Source: an uncultured Candidatus Saccharibacteria bacterium (GTDB lineage: Bacteria > Patescibacteriota > Saccharimonadia > Saccharimonadales > Saccharimonadaceae). Taken from it: a DNA stretch of 11,978 bases. Both the position numbers and the translations under genes were made by a program. This document shows, in pieces, positions 5,398-11,454 of the stretch. The notes below the pieces were generated by a model that was given only the letters and a program-made list of their open reading frames with translations, made no database searches and was not told the origin of the DNA. Location of the stretch: NCBI GenBank assembly GCA_947095985.1, contig CAMUPZ010000021.1:1-11978 (forward strand). The letters run 5' to 3'. Positions within the stretch are counted from its first letter, which is position 1. Every line of letters starts with the position of its first letter.

Positions 5398-6066
5398 ATG
5401 AGAAAATTTCAAGTTATTACGCTTTTCCCAGAAATGACAACGGGAGTTTTTAATAACTCCATGATGTGGAAGGCCCAGAAAGACGGTATCGTGGAGCTTA
5501 CGACGGTGAATCTGCGGGAGTTTGGTTTGGGCCCTCGTCGTCAGGTGGATGATACGCCGTATGGTGGTGGAGATGGGATGCTTCTTATGATTGAGCCGTT
5601 ATGGAAAGCGGTAGAATTTGCGAAATCTCAGGATGAAACAGCGAAAGTGGTACTAATGAGTCCGCGCGGGCAGCGCTGGAAGCAGGCTAAAGCCCAGAAA
5701 GAAGCCGATGATGACAGGGGTGTGATATTTATTTGCGGGCGATACGAGGGTGTAGATGAGCGAATTTTGGAGTTGGTTGACGAGCAGTGGAGTATTGGCG
5801 ATTTTGTGCTGACGGGCGGCGAGTTGGCGGCAATGATGATGATTGATTCAATTGTCAGACTTATCCCTGGGGTTCTGGGCGGTGAAAAATCTGCAGAAAT
5901 TGAGAGTTTTTTTGATGGCGAAACATTGGAATTTCCGCAGTATACTCGACCTGAGGAATTTAAAGGATTGCGAGTACCTGAGGTGTTATTAAGTGGTCAT
6001 CATGGAAATATCGCTAAGTGGCGCGATGAACAGTCGAAAATATTGACAAAGAAAAATACCCCATAG
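5398..6066 (+). CDS. trmD: tRNA (guanine-N1)-methyltransferase TrmD
   Basis: TrmD uses S-adenosylmethionine to methylate G37 of tRNAs next to the anticodon and so prevents +1 frameshifting. The SPOUT trefoil-knot signatures are present: LFPEM at the N-terminus, DDTPYGGGDGMLL (51-63), VVLMSPRGQ (84-92), CGRYEGVDER (113-122) and SIGDFVLTGGELAAM (132-146), then RLIPGVLG (154-161) and PQYTRPEEFKG. At 222 aa it is shorter than the roughly 250-aa enzymes because the C-terminal part is trimmed. The general-base Asp of the family (D169 of E. coli, in a DSF context) appears as Glu169 (ESFF). There is no Shine-Dalgarno site; the -10 ends 7 nt before the ATG. The stop codon lies in the loop of the terminator hairpin (6053-6080). 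Confidence 0.97.
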   Translation: MRKFQVITLFPEMTTGVFNNSMMWKAQKDGIVELTTVNLREFGLGPRRQVDDTPYGGGDGMLLMIEPLWKAVEFAKSQDETAKVVLMSPRGQRWKQAKAQKEADDDRGVIFICGRYEGVDERILELVDEQWSIGDFVLTGGELAAMMMIDSIVRLIPGVLGGEKSAEIESFFDGETLEFPQYTRPEEFKGLRVPEVLLSGHHGNIAKWRDEQSKILTKKNTP

Positions 6067-6080
6067 AGACGGGGTATTTT
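6053..6080 (+). terminator. Terminator of trmD, containing its stop codon
   Basis: Perfect 10-bp stem AAAATACCCC / GGGGTATTTT with an 8-nt loop. The TAG of trmD (6064-6066) is in the loop, so the last codons double as the 5' arm. The arms are A/T-rich at their bases and could act in both directions. Confidence 0.85.
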
Positions 6081-6132
6081 AAGTTGTGGTGGATGTCGTA
6101 GAGCGAAAGATACGATTTTGTGGTGTTTATTT

Positions 6133-6219
6133 TTGTAACGTTCGCTAATTTAACTGTATGATGTTTTATTAAAAAGAGCAAGCGTTTTCGTAAAAATTAC
6201 AACAAGCTTGAGCTTTTTT
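6133..6219 (+). other. Possible very short transcript or isolated hairpin in the intergenic region
   Basis: A weak promoter-like pair (TTGTAA 6133-6138, 18 bp, TATGAT 6157-6162) is followed by a hairpin: CAAGC (6179-6183) / GCTTG (6206-6210), two facing G/A mismatches, then GAAAAA-type pairing with C plus a T-run (6213-6219). This could be a short RNA of about 50 nt with its own terminator. However, the right arm is also the -35 of the next gene (TTGAGC 6208-6213), so the pairing may be chance. Confidence 0.25.
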
Positions 6220-6236
6220 GAAACGCGGGCTATACT
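6208..6236 (+). promoter_or_regulatory. Promoter of the 139-aa membrane protein gene
   Basis: -35 TTGAGC (6208-6213), 17-bp spacer, -10 TATACT (6231-6236), 6 nt to the ATG at 6243, so probably leaderless. Confidence 0.7.
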
Positions 6237-6242
6237 AAAGTT

Positions 6243-6662
6243 ATGCCTGAAAAAGTAGTAAAAATTGCCAAGCTAACCACGGGTGTATTGATTATCTTGT
6301 TGTTATTGTGTCAATTGTTTACATTTGAGAAGTTTCCGGGGATTCTTTTGGCGGTGGGAGTTAACTCGTTAATGAGTTTGGTAGTGATGATAGTTTTAGT
6401 GATTACTGAGCTAATGTCGTTGCCGTTTTTAATTGGCATGGAGACATCGCGATTGGCGATTTTGGTGAGTCGGGTGGCTGGATTTATTAGTCTGGGGGCT
6501 ATGACGATGATTGGTGCAATGGCGGTTTTGAACGGAGCTCCGACGGTGATATTTGGTGCAACATTGAAAAACGTGAGCGGGCTAGTCGGAGTGTTAATGC
6601 TGGCGATTATGTGGGCGCTGCTAATGATTGCAAATATACCGACGAAAAAAACATCCAGATAG
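6243..6662 (+). CDS. Four-helix membrane protein, unknown function (139 aa)
   Basis: I do not recognise a family. Four hydrophobic segments are visible: about residues 11-28 (TTGVLIILLLLCQLF), 33-63 (one long or two tightly packed segments ending near LPFLIG), 70-97 (ISLGAMTMIGAMAVL) and 108-132 (VLMLAIMWALLMIANI). Both termini are short and positively charged (MPEKVVKIAKL and PTKKTSR), consistent with both ends in the cytoplasm. There is no Shine-Dalgarno site; the start is set by the -10 box 6 nt upstream. The coding style and GC content match the host genes, not the restriction cassette that follows 21 nt after the stop. Confidence 0.8.
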   Translation: MPEKVVKIAKLTTGVLIILLLLCQLFTFEKFPGILLAVGVNSLMSLVVMIVLVITELMSLPFLIGMETSRLAILVSRVAGFISLGAMTMIGAMAVLNGAPTVIFGATLKNVSGLVGVLMLAIMWALLMIANIPTKKTSR

Positions 6663-6683
6663 CTGGCTGCTGAGTTTCAAACT

Positions 6684-6742
6684 TGGCTCGCCTCAACGCC
6701 TCTCGGGCGTTACTTTTGGCAAAAAATATTTGCTCAATTTAC
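6684..6742. repeat. Left inverted repeat of the restriction-modification cassette
   Basis: 59 bp, the reverse complement of 10589-10647 except at one position (58/59 identical). It contains its own small hairpin AACGCC (6695-6700) / GGCGTT (6706-6711) followed by ACTTTT, which may also act as a weak terminator for the 139-aa gene. The inner end reaches the promoter region of the methyltransferase. Confidence 0.95.
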
Positions 6743-6760
6743 ACAAAAACATAAAAGTTA

Positions 6761-6769
6761 TGCTATTAT
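6761..6769 (+). promoter_or_regulatory. Extended -10 promoter of the methyltransferase gene
   Basis: TGC-TATTAT (6761-6769), 6 nt before the ATG at 6776. No good -35 sits at 17 bp; the TG extension may compensate. The message is likely leaderless. It lies inside the inverted repeats, so an inversion would carry it along. Confidence 0.6.
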
Positions 6770-6775
6770 ATAAAT

Positions 6776-8764
6776 ATGGACGATGCGTATTTTGGAAATA
6801 AAAAGATTTGTATAACTCAACGACGTTATCTTGGCTCTAAAACTAGACTCCTTTCTTTCATAGACAATATTCTCGAAACAGAAAAAATAGAGTTTAACTC
6901 TTTTGCTGATATATTTGCAGGAACTGGCTCAGTTGCTAACCACTTTTATGGTCGCTCAAAGATTATCATCAACGATATTCTAGATTCAAATTCACACATT
7001 TACCTTGCTTATTTTGGTAAAGAAAAAATCAGAGAGAGTAAGCTGAAAAAGCGCCTAAAGCACTATAACAGTATAGATGCGAGTCAGTATGATGACAATT
7101 ATTTTTCTGAAAACTTTTCAAACACATATTTTGATAAAGAGAACTCTAAAAAAATAGGTATTATTAGAGACGATATTGAAAAATTATTTGAAGAAAAAGT
7201 AATTACTAACAGAGAAAAATCCTATTTACTGACATCTTTGATTTATGCCCTTGATAAAATAGCAAACACAGTTGGTCATTATGACGCATATAGAAAAATT
7301 GATATTCCTAGAAAAAAACTGTTTCTGCTCCCGCTAGATATAACAAACTCTAAATATACTGCGGAAATATACAAAGACGATGCAAACAGCTTAGTTAAAA
7401 GGATTAAAGCAGATGTTATCTATATAGACCCACCATATAACTCTAGACAATATTCAGACGCTTACCACTTACTAGAAAACATTGCCACTTGGAAAAAAGA
7501 GAGGGTCTTTGGTGTTGCTAAAAAAATTGACCGTTCGCACATTAAAAGTAAATACAATATGAAATCAGCCGGCGTTGCTTTCGGCGACTTGATAGACAAT
7601 GTTAACGCAAAATATATCTTAGTGTCATACAATGATATGGGAACCTCGGGCAACGCTCGGTCTCAATCTCGTATAAGCGACCATGAAATCTTGTCTGCTC
7701 TGAAGCGGCGTGGAGAAGTGCAGATTTATGAAACTGATTTTAAGCAATTTACTACTGGAAAGTCTAGCAAAGATGACTTAAAAGAACGAATATTTTTGTG
7801 CAAAGTAGATGTTTCCACAAAGACGAGTAAGAAAATAGTTGCTTCAAAAAATAACCCGGTTCAAAGCGGTTTTGTAAAATCGCCGTTAAATTATACTGGC
7901 GGAAAACATAAATTACTACCTCAACTTACAAAACTATTTCCAAAAGATATAGACACTTTTTATGATGTATTTGCTGGCGGAGCAAATATTGGAATAAATG
8001 CTAAAGCAAAAAATATAATTTGCTTAGAAAAAAATAAGTATGTAGTTAAACTCCTAAAGCTCGTCCAAAATAATAATTTTGAAGACTTAAACCAAAGAAT
8101 CATAGACACTATTGACATGTTTGGTTTAAGCCAAAGTTATATTAAAGGCTACGATTTTTACGGTTCTAATAGCTCATCAGGATTAGGTCAATATAACAAA
8201 GAGGCTTTTCTAAGACTACGAGATGAGTTTAATAAAAACAAGACAAGAATTGATTTACTCTTAGTGCTCGTTCTTTACTCTTTTAACAATCAAATTAGAT
8301 TTAATTTAAAAGGAGATTTCAATTTACCAGTTGGCAAAAGAGATTATAATGGTAGTTCACGAAAAAATATTGCTTCATTTAACCAAATATCTAACGAAAA
8401 GAAAATTAAATTTAAGGCTTGTGACTTTAGGGATATTGAAAAGATAGATATTTCCAAAAAAGATTTTATATATTTAGACCCGCCGTATTTGCTTGGCTTG
8501 GCTAGCTATAACGAGTCGGGCGGATGGACTGAAAAGGATGAAAACGATCTATATAACTTGTTAACATCGCTTCATAAAAAGGGTGCTCGCTTCGCACTAT
8601 CAAATGTTCTGACGCACAAAGGCAAAACAAATAAAATAATGAAGGGGTGGGCAAAAAGAAACGGTTTCCAAGTTAACAAACTTAATTACAATTACAAAAA
8701 CTCGAATTATCAATCAACCGCAAAAAATAACCAAACAATAGAGGTTCTAATTACAAACTACTGA
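6776..8764 (+). CDS. Fused double N6-adenine DNA methyltransferase (type IIS modification enzyme)
   Basis: Two full Dam/D12-class adenine methyltransferase domains in one 662-aa chain. Domain 1 (about 15-345): SAM-binding motif X RRYLGSKTRLL (16-26), motif I FADIFAGTGSVA (43-54), catalytic motif IV DPPYNSRQY (218-226). Domain 2 (about 368-662): LNYTGGKHKLL (371-381), FYDVFAGGANIG (395-406), DPPY (568-571). A linker rich in Lys/Ser (about 346-367) joins them. The same architecture is known for M.FokI and related enzymes, in which each half methylates one strand of an asymmetric site; that role is inferred here from the type IIS nuclease next door. The recognition sequence cannot be read from the protein. 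The gene is strongly AT-rich and has no Shine-Dalgarno site; the start follows a -10 box by 6 nt. Confidence 0.93.
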   Translation: MDDAYFGNKKICITQRRYLGSKTRLLSFIDNILETEKIEFNSFADIFAGTGSVANHFYGRSKIIINDILDSNSHIYLAYFGKEKIRESKLKKRLKHYNSIDASQYDDNYFSENFSNTYFDKENSKKIGIIRDDIEKLFEEKVITNREKSYLLTSLIYALDKIANTVGHYDAYRKIDIPRKKLFLLPLDITNSKYTAEIYKDDANSLVKRIKADVIYIDPPYNSRQYSDAYHLLENIATWKKERVFGVAKKIDRSHIKSKYNMKSAGVAFGDLIDNVNAKYILVSYNDMGTSGNARSQSRISDHEILSALKRRGEVQIYETDFKQFTTGKSSKDDLKERIFLCKVDVSTKTSKKIVASKNNPVQSGFVKSPLNYTGGKHKLLPQLTKLFPKDIDTFYDVFAGGANIGINAKAKNIICLEKNKYVVKLLKLVQNNNFEDLNQRIIDTIDMFGLSQSYIKGYDFYGSNSSSGLGQYNKEAFLRLRDEFNKNKTRIDLLLVLVLYSFNNQIRFNLKGDFNLPVGKRDYNGSSRKNIASFNQISNEKKIKFKACDFRDIEKIDISKKDFIYLDPPYLLGLASYNESGGWTEKDENDLYNLLTSLHKKGARFALSNVLTHKGKTNKIMKGWAKRNGFQVNKLNYNYKNSNYQSTAKNNQTIEVLITNY

Positions 8765-8770
8765 TTTTTA

Positions 8771-8779
8771 TGATATAAT
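8771..8779 (+). promoter_or_regulatory. Extended -10 promoter of the endonuclease gene
   Basis: TGA-TATAAT (8771-8779) lies between the methyltransferase stop and the endonuclease ATG, 6 nt before the latter. A separate, leaderless transcript for the nuclease is likely, which could delay or tune its expression relative to the methyltransferase. Confidence 0.65.
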
Positions 8780-8785
8780 AAGTGT

Positions 8786-10597
8786 ATGTTGAAAGCATGG
8801 TCAATCACAACGACTGTCAGAAATCCAGAGCGTTTGCGCGATTTTCTCATTGCCCTGAAGCCCCTTGAAAACCAGCCATGGGACAATGCAAACCAAGAAA
8901 ACTATCAAAAACTTCTAATTAAAAATCGTCTATATGGTTTTGGGAGTGCTCAGTTTTACAATGGACTAACGCCGAATATTATAAATCTTATAAATGACAC
9001 TGATAGTGAAATTGACAATAATACCATAGATGAAATAATTAGATTAAAAAACTATACTGACTTCGCAATGCGAGGCAGGCAATCGATAAATCCACTAACA
9101 AAATTTGGTTTTGTAGTTATTGGCGGCGGAAAGATTAAGATAACTGAACTGGGAAATAAACTTATAGCCAGCGAAAAAGATGCTGGTGACGTGTTTCTTA
9201 AATCATTTATTAAATGGCAGATACCAAACCCAGCAAGCAATGATTTTCCCGATAATGGTGATTATGGTGTAGTGCCTTTTGTGGCAACTCTCAGACTAAT
9301 AAATGATGTTAATAAAATTGAAGTAGAACGAGGAAATAAGCCAGTTGGTATCAGTAAAAGAGAGTTTTCGCTTTTTATTCCATCATTGGTCCAATATCCT
9401 GAAATTGAGAGCTATGCAAAAAAGCTAGTTGAGCTACGAGATTTACAAAAAGGAAAAACAAAACAAGAACGCAAAGAAATTCGCGATAATTATCGTGAAC
9501 AATTTGCAATAAACTTTCTTGGCACAAGCGATCGGTCTGAAGTTAGTAAATTGCTAAAGAATCTACAGGATTATGGTGATAATGTCATCAGATATTTTCG
9601 CCTAACAAAGTTTATTCGTATTCGTGGCAATGGTTTTTATATTGATTTAGAGCCGAACCGCCATACTGAAATTGAAGCACTGTTTGAAAATCAGTTATAT
9701 AGACCAAAGCAGTTTGCAAATAAAGACGAATATTTAGCATATATGGCAAATGATAATTTGCCAGTCTTGCCCTGGCAGACCAAGGAAAAATTATCTAAAA
9801 TCGCTAATGAAGCGTACGATGATGTCGTCGATTTACAGAATAAGCTTAACTTACCAATTGAAAGCAAAAAAGATATCTCGTCAATACCTAAGAATGAGTT
9901 ATCGGCATATATAGATAGTCTACGAGAATTGCGCAAAGACCTACAGGAAAAAGATAACCATATCAAATCTCAACCTGTTGCGTCAATTTTTCAATACATT
10001 GAGCAGCTGGAAAAGATCTTCGATTTTGAAAACCGTGCGTTAATGCTTGAATATCTTTCAGCAATGGGGCTTCATGCCTTGAATGATGCGAAAGAAATTA
10101 AACCAAACTATCCAGTAGGCGATGACAACGAGCCAACATCGACTGCGCCTGGCGGAATGGCCGACATAGAGTGTTTCTACGATAGTTTTAATATGATTTG
10201 CGAGGTAACAATGCTCAAAGGTCGTGACCAGTGGTTCAACGAGGGACAGCCGGTAATGAGACATTTGAGAGATTTTGAGAACTTGCATGGCAATGCGTAC
10301 TGTATTTTTATCGCCCCAGCAATTCATACAGATAGTGCCGAAACCTTTCATATAGCAAACACTATTGGCTACAAAGGAAGTAAGCAAAAGATCGCTCCTA
10401 TTACAATAAAGCAATTTGTTGAATTACTAAAGGTACTAAGGCAAATGCGTGAGGCTAACAAAGATTTCACGCACAACAATCTAAAAAGTTTAGTTAGCGA
10501 TATCGCCGAAAGTGCAAGTAGCATTAGCAATTCCGATGACTGGGTGGCTAATACGCAAAACATCATTAACTCTTGGTCTGCCAGCTTGGTAAATTGA
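8786..10597 (+). CDS. Type IIS restriction endonuclease, AlwI / BstNBI-BspD6I family
   Basis: A 603-aa protein whose N-terminal half (AWSITTTVRNPERL; then YGFVVIGGGKIKITELG-like strands around 107-123; DVFLKSFIKWQIP at 135-147) corresponds to the DNA-recognition part, and whose C-terminal third is a PD-(D/E)XK-like nuclease. From memory of the BspD6I/BstNBI nickase, its active-site residues E418, D456, E469, E482 and H489 map here with a constant offset of four to E422 (LEYLSAMG), D460 (MADIE), E473 (ICEVT), E486 (FNEGQ) and H493 (VMRHL), so the enzyme appears intact. Family members cut or nick a few bases beyond an asymmetric 5-bp site. No gene for a small partner subunit follows. The last codons (GTA AAT TGA) lie within the right inverted repeat. 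Start: ATG at 8786, 6 nt after TATAAT. Confidence 0.88.
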   Translation: MLKAWSITTTVRNPERLRDFLIALKPLENQPWDNANQENYQKLLIKNRLYGFGSAQFYNGLTPNIINLINDTDSEIDNNTIDEIIRLKNYTDFAMRGRQSINPLTKFGFVVIGGGKIKITELGNKLIASEKDAGDVFLKSFIKWQIPNPASNDFPDNGDYGVVPFVATLRLINDVNKIEVERGNKPVGISKREFSLFIPSLVQYPEIESYAKKLVELRDLQKGKTKQERKEIRDNYREQFAINFLGTSDRSEVSKLLKNLQDYGDNVIRYFRLTKFIRIRGNGFYIDLEPNRHTEIEALFENQLYRPKQFANKDEYLAYMANDNLPVLPWQTKEKLSKIANEAYDDVVDLQNKLNLPIESKKDISSIPKNELSAYIDSLRELRKDLQEKDNHIKSQPVASIFQYIEQLEKIFDFENRALMLEYLSAMGLHALNDAKEIKPNYPVGDDNEPTSTAPGGMADIECFYDSFNMICEVTMLKGRDQWFNEGQPVMRHLRDFENLHGNAYCIFIAPAIHTDSAETFHIANTIGYKGSKQKIAPITIKQFVELLKVLRQMREANKDFTHNNLKSLVSDIAESASSISNSDDWVANTQNIINSWSASLVN

Positions 10598-10647
10598 GCA
10601 AACATTTTTTGCCAAAAGTAACGCCCGAGAGGCGTTGAGGCGAGCCA
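10589..10647. repeat. Right inverted repeat of the restriction-modification cassette
   Basis: Reverse complement of 6684-6742 with one difference (C at 10603). It starts in the last codons of the endonuclease gene and includes its stop (10595-10597). It carries the same hairpin, AACGCC (10620-10625) / GGCGTT (10631-10636). Confidence 0.95.
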
Positions 10648-10669
10648 TAATATGGATTTTTTCAGAATC

Positions 10670-10693
10670 GTCGCCTAAAATGGCGACTTTTCT
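10670..10693 (+). terminator. Terminator downstream of the endonuclease gene
   Basis: GTCGCC (10670-10675) / GGCGAC (10682-10687), 6-nt loop, followed by TTTTCT. It lies just outside the right inverted repeat. Confidence 0.75.
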
Positions 10694-10727
10694 ATTTGTC
10701 TTTGGCAAGAATTAAAAAATCTCAACC

Positions 10728-10749
10728 AAAAAATCACCCATTCGGGCGA
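10728..10749 (-). terminator. Terminator of tRNA-Gln
   Basis: Minus strand: TCGCCC (10749-10744), short loop, GGGTGA (10739-10734; one G-T pair), then TTTTTT (10733-10728). It is 24 nt after the tRNA 3' end and correctly oriented for it. Confidence 0.75.
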
Positions 10750-10772
10750 CAATTTGGATTTAATCTCTAATT

Positions 10773-10847
10773 TGGCTGGGATGGAGGGATTCGAACCCCC
10801 GAATGCCGGGACCAGAACCCGGTGCCTTACCACTTGGCGACATCCCA
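10773..10847 (-). tRNA. tRNA-Gln, anticodon CUG, CCA encoded
   Basis: On the minus strand the acceptor arm TGGGATG / CATCCCA, a D-arm GCC...GGC, the anticodon stem CCGGG / CCCGG with loop TTCTGGT (anticodon CTG, reading CAG), a 5-nt variable region and a T-arm with TTCGAAT fit a canonical cloverleaf. The discriminator is G and the first pair U1-A72, both usual for tRNA-Gln. The 3' CCA is encoded (10775-10773). It has its own promoter (10860-10888) and terminator (10728-10749). Confidence 0.97.
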
Positions 10848-10859
10848 ACGGCAAAAATA

Positions 10860-10888
10860 ATTGTACTATAGAAAAATGATTTCCGCAA
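10860..10888 (-). promoter_or_regulatory. Promoter of tRNA-Gln
   Basis: Minus strand: -35 TTGCGG (10888-10883), 17-bp spacer, -10 TACAAT (10865-10860), 12 nt before the mature 5' end, leaving a short 5' leader for RNase P. Confidence 0.75.
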
Positions 10889-10891
10889 GCG

Positions 10892-10920
10892 TTTACGAGC
10901 GTCCGCCAACGCGATATACT
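10892..10920 (+). promoter_or_regulatory. Promoter of the PAP2 gene
   Basis: -35 TTTACG (10892-10897), 17-bp spacer, -10 TATACT (10915-10920), 6 nt to the ATG. Its -35 is 3 bp from the -35 of the divergent tRNA promoter. Confidence 0.7.
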
Positions 10921-10926
10921 GATGGT

Positions 10927-11409
10927 ATGGACTTGCAATGGATTGTGAAATTGATCGCTGATGGACTGGTTGTGCCGATTGCCCTTATCGGCGTGTATGC
11001 GTTACTAAGATTGGTGCCGAATGATAAAAAATATCAGGTTTACGCTCGGGTACTGATGGCAGGACTAACGGCGTACGTAGCAGCAAAAATTATCGGAGTG
11101 ATTTATCAGCCAGACCAAATGCGGCCGTTTGAGGTTTTAGGAGTGGCAGCGGGGGCGTCGTTTTTGAATAACCCAGGTTTTCCGTCTGACCACGCGTTAT
11201 TTACAATGGCAATTACGTTGGCGGTGTGGTTTGGCGCTAAGGATCGGCGACTAGCTGTTATTTGTCTGGCGATGACAATTCTGGTATGTGTGGGGCGGGT
11301 GATTGCGCTAGTACATACGCCGCTTGACGTTATTGGCGGATTGTTGATTGCCTGTGTGGGTATTGTCTGGTATATACCGATGAAGCGCGCAGAAAAGTCG
11401 GATATTTAA
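10927..11409 (+). CDS. PAP2-family lipid phosphatase, BcrC-like (160 aa)
   Basis: Membrane phosphatase of the PAP2 superfamily, possibly an undecaprenyl-pyrophosphate phosphatase recycling the cell-wall lipid carrier. Motifs: RP at 66-67 (first motif; the usual Lys seven residues before the Arg is Ile here), FPSDHA at 85-90 (the PSxH motif in the BcrC-like PSDH form, H89 as acid) and R124-x5-H130-x3-D134 (nucleophile H130). Hydrophobic segments lie at about 5-30, 42-60, 90-104, 110-125 and 135-150. The start chosen is ATG at 10927, 6 nt after TATACT; longer readings from 10861 or 10876 would begin upstream of the promoter. The missing Lys weakens the first motif, so the substrate is uncertain. 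Confidence 0.82.
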   Translation: MDLQWIVKLIADGLVVPIALIGVYALLRLVPNDKKYQVYARVLMAGLTAYVAAKIIGVIYQPDQMRPFEVLGVAAGASFLNNPGFPSDHALFTMAITLAVWFGAKDRRLAVICLAMTILVCVGRVIALVHTPLDVIGGLLIACVGIVWYIPMKRAEKSDI

Positions 11410-11419
11410 GCATATACAT

Positions 11420-11448
11420 TTGTAATATTGACAAGTTTACGTTACAAT
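11420..11448 (+). promoter_or_regulatory. Promoter of the 164-aa membrane protein gene
   Basis: -35 TTGTAA (11420-11425), 17-bp spacer, -10 TACAAT (11443-11448), 6 nt to the ATG at 11455, probably leaderless. Confidence 0.7.
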
Positions 11449-11454
11449 TTATTT

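Larger units (their letters stand above)
6684..10647. mobile_element. Type IIS restriction-modification cassette bounded by 59-bp inverted repeats
   Basis: Two AT-rich genes (methyltransferase and endonuclease) lie exactly between two near-identical inverted repeats, and their codon use (ATA, AGA and AAA prominent) differs visibly from the GC-richer neighbours. This points to horizontal acquisition. No transposase or integrase is encoded inside, and I see no direct target-site duplication flanking the repeats, so it is not a standard insertion sequence; it could be a passive (MITE-like) unit or an insertion into a repeat-rich site. A tRNA-Gln gene lies about 125 bp beyond the right end, but no attachment-site duplication of the tRNA is visible. 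Confidence 0.6.

Noticed and set aside
5145..5453. Plus-strand open frame opposite the broken minus gene
   Set aside because: It has no promoter or ribosome-binding site, runs over the trmD promoter and into trmD out of frame, and its protein is not credible; it is a shadow frame.
6684..10647. Insertion sequence or integron-type element
   Set aside because: There is no transposase or integrase gene, and the bases flanking the repeats (6678-6683 and 10648-10653) do not form a target duplication.
10773..10847. tRNA-Gln as the integration site of the cassette
   Set aside because: No partial copy of the tRNA 3' end is found at the other cassette end near 6684; the proximity alone is weak evidence.
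10861..10926. Longer PAP2 protein starting at 10861 (TTG) or 10876 (ATG)
   Set aside because: The extension covers the -35 and -10 boxes and has no Shine-Dalgarno site; ATG 10927 fits both promoter and membrane topology.
11428..11454. TTG start for the 164-aa membrane protein
   Set aside because: It lies within the promoter spacer; ATG 11455 is 6 nt after TACAAT.
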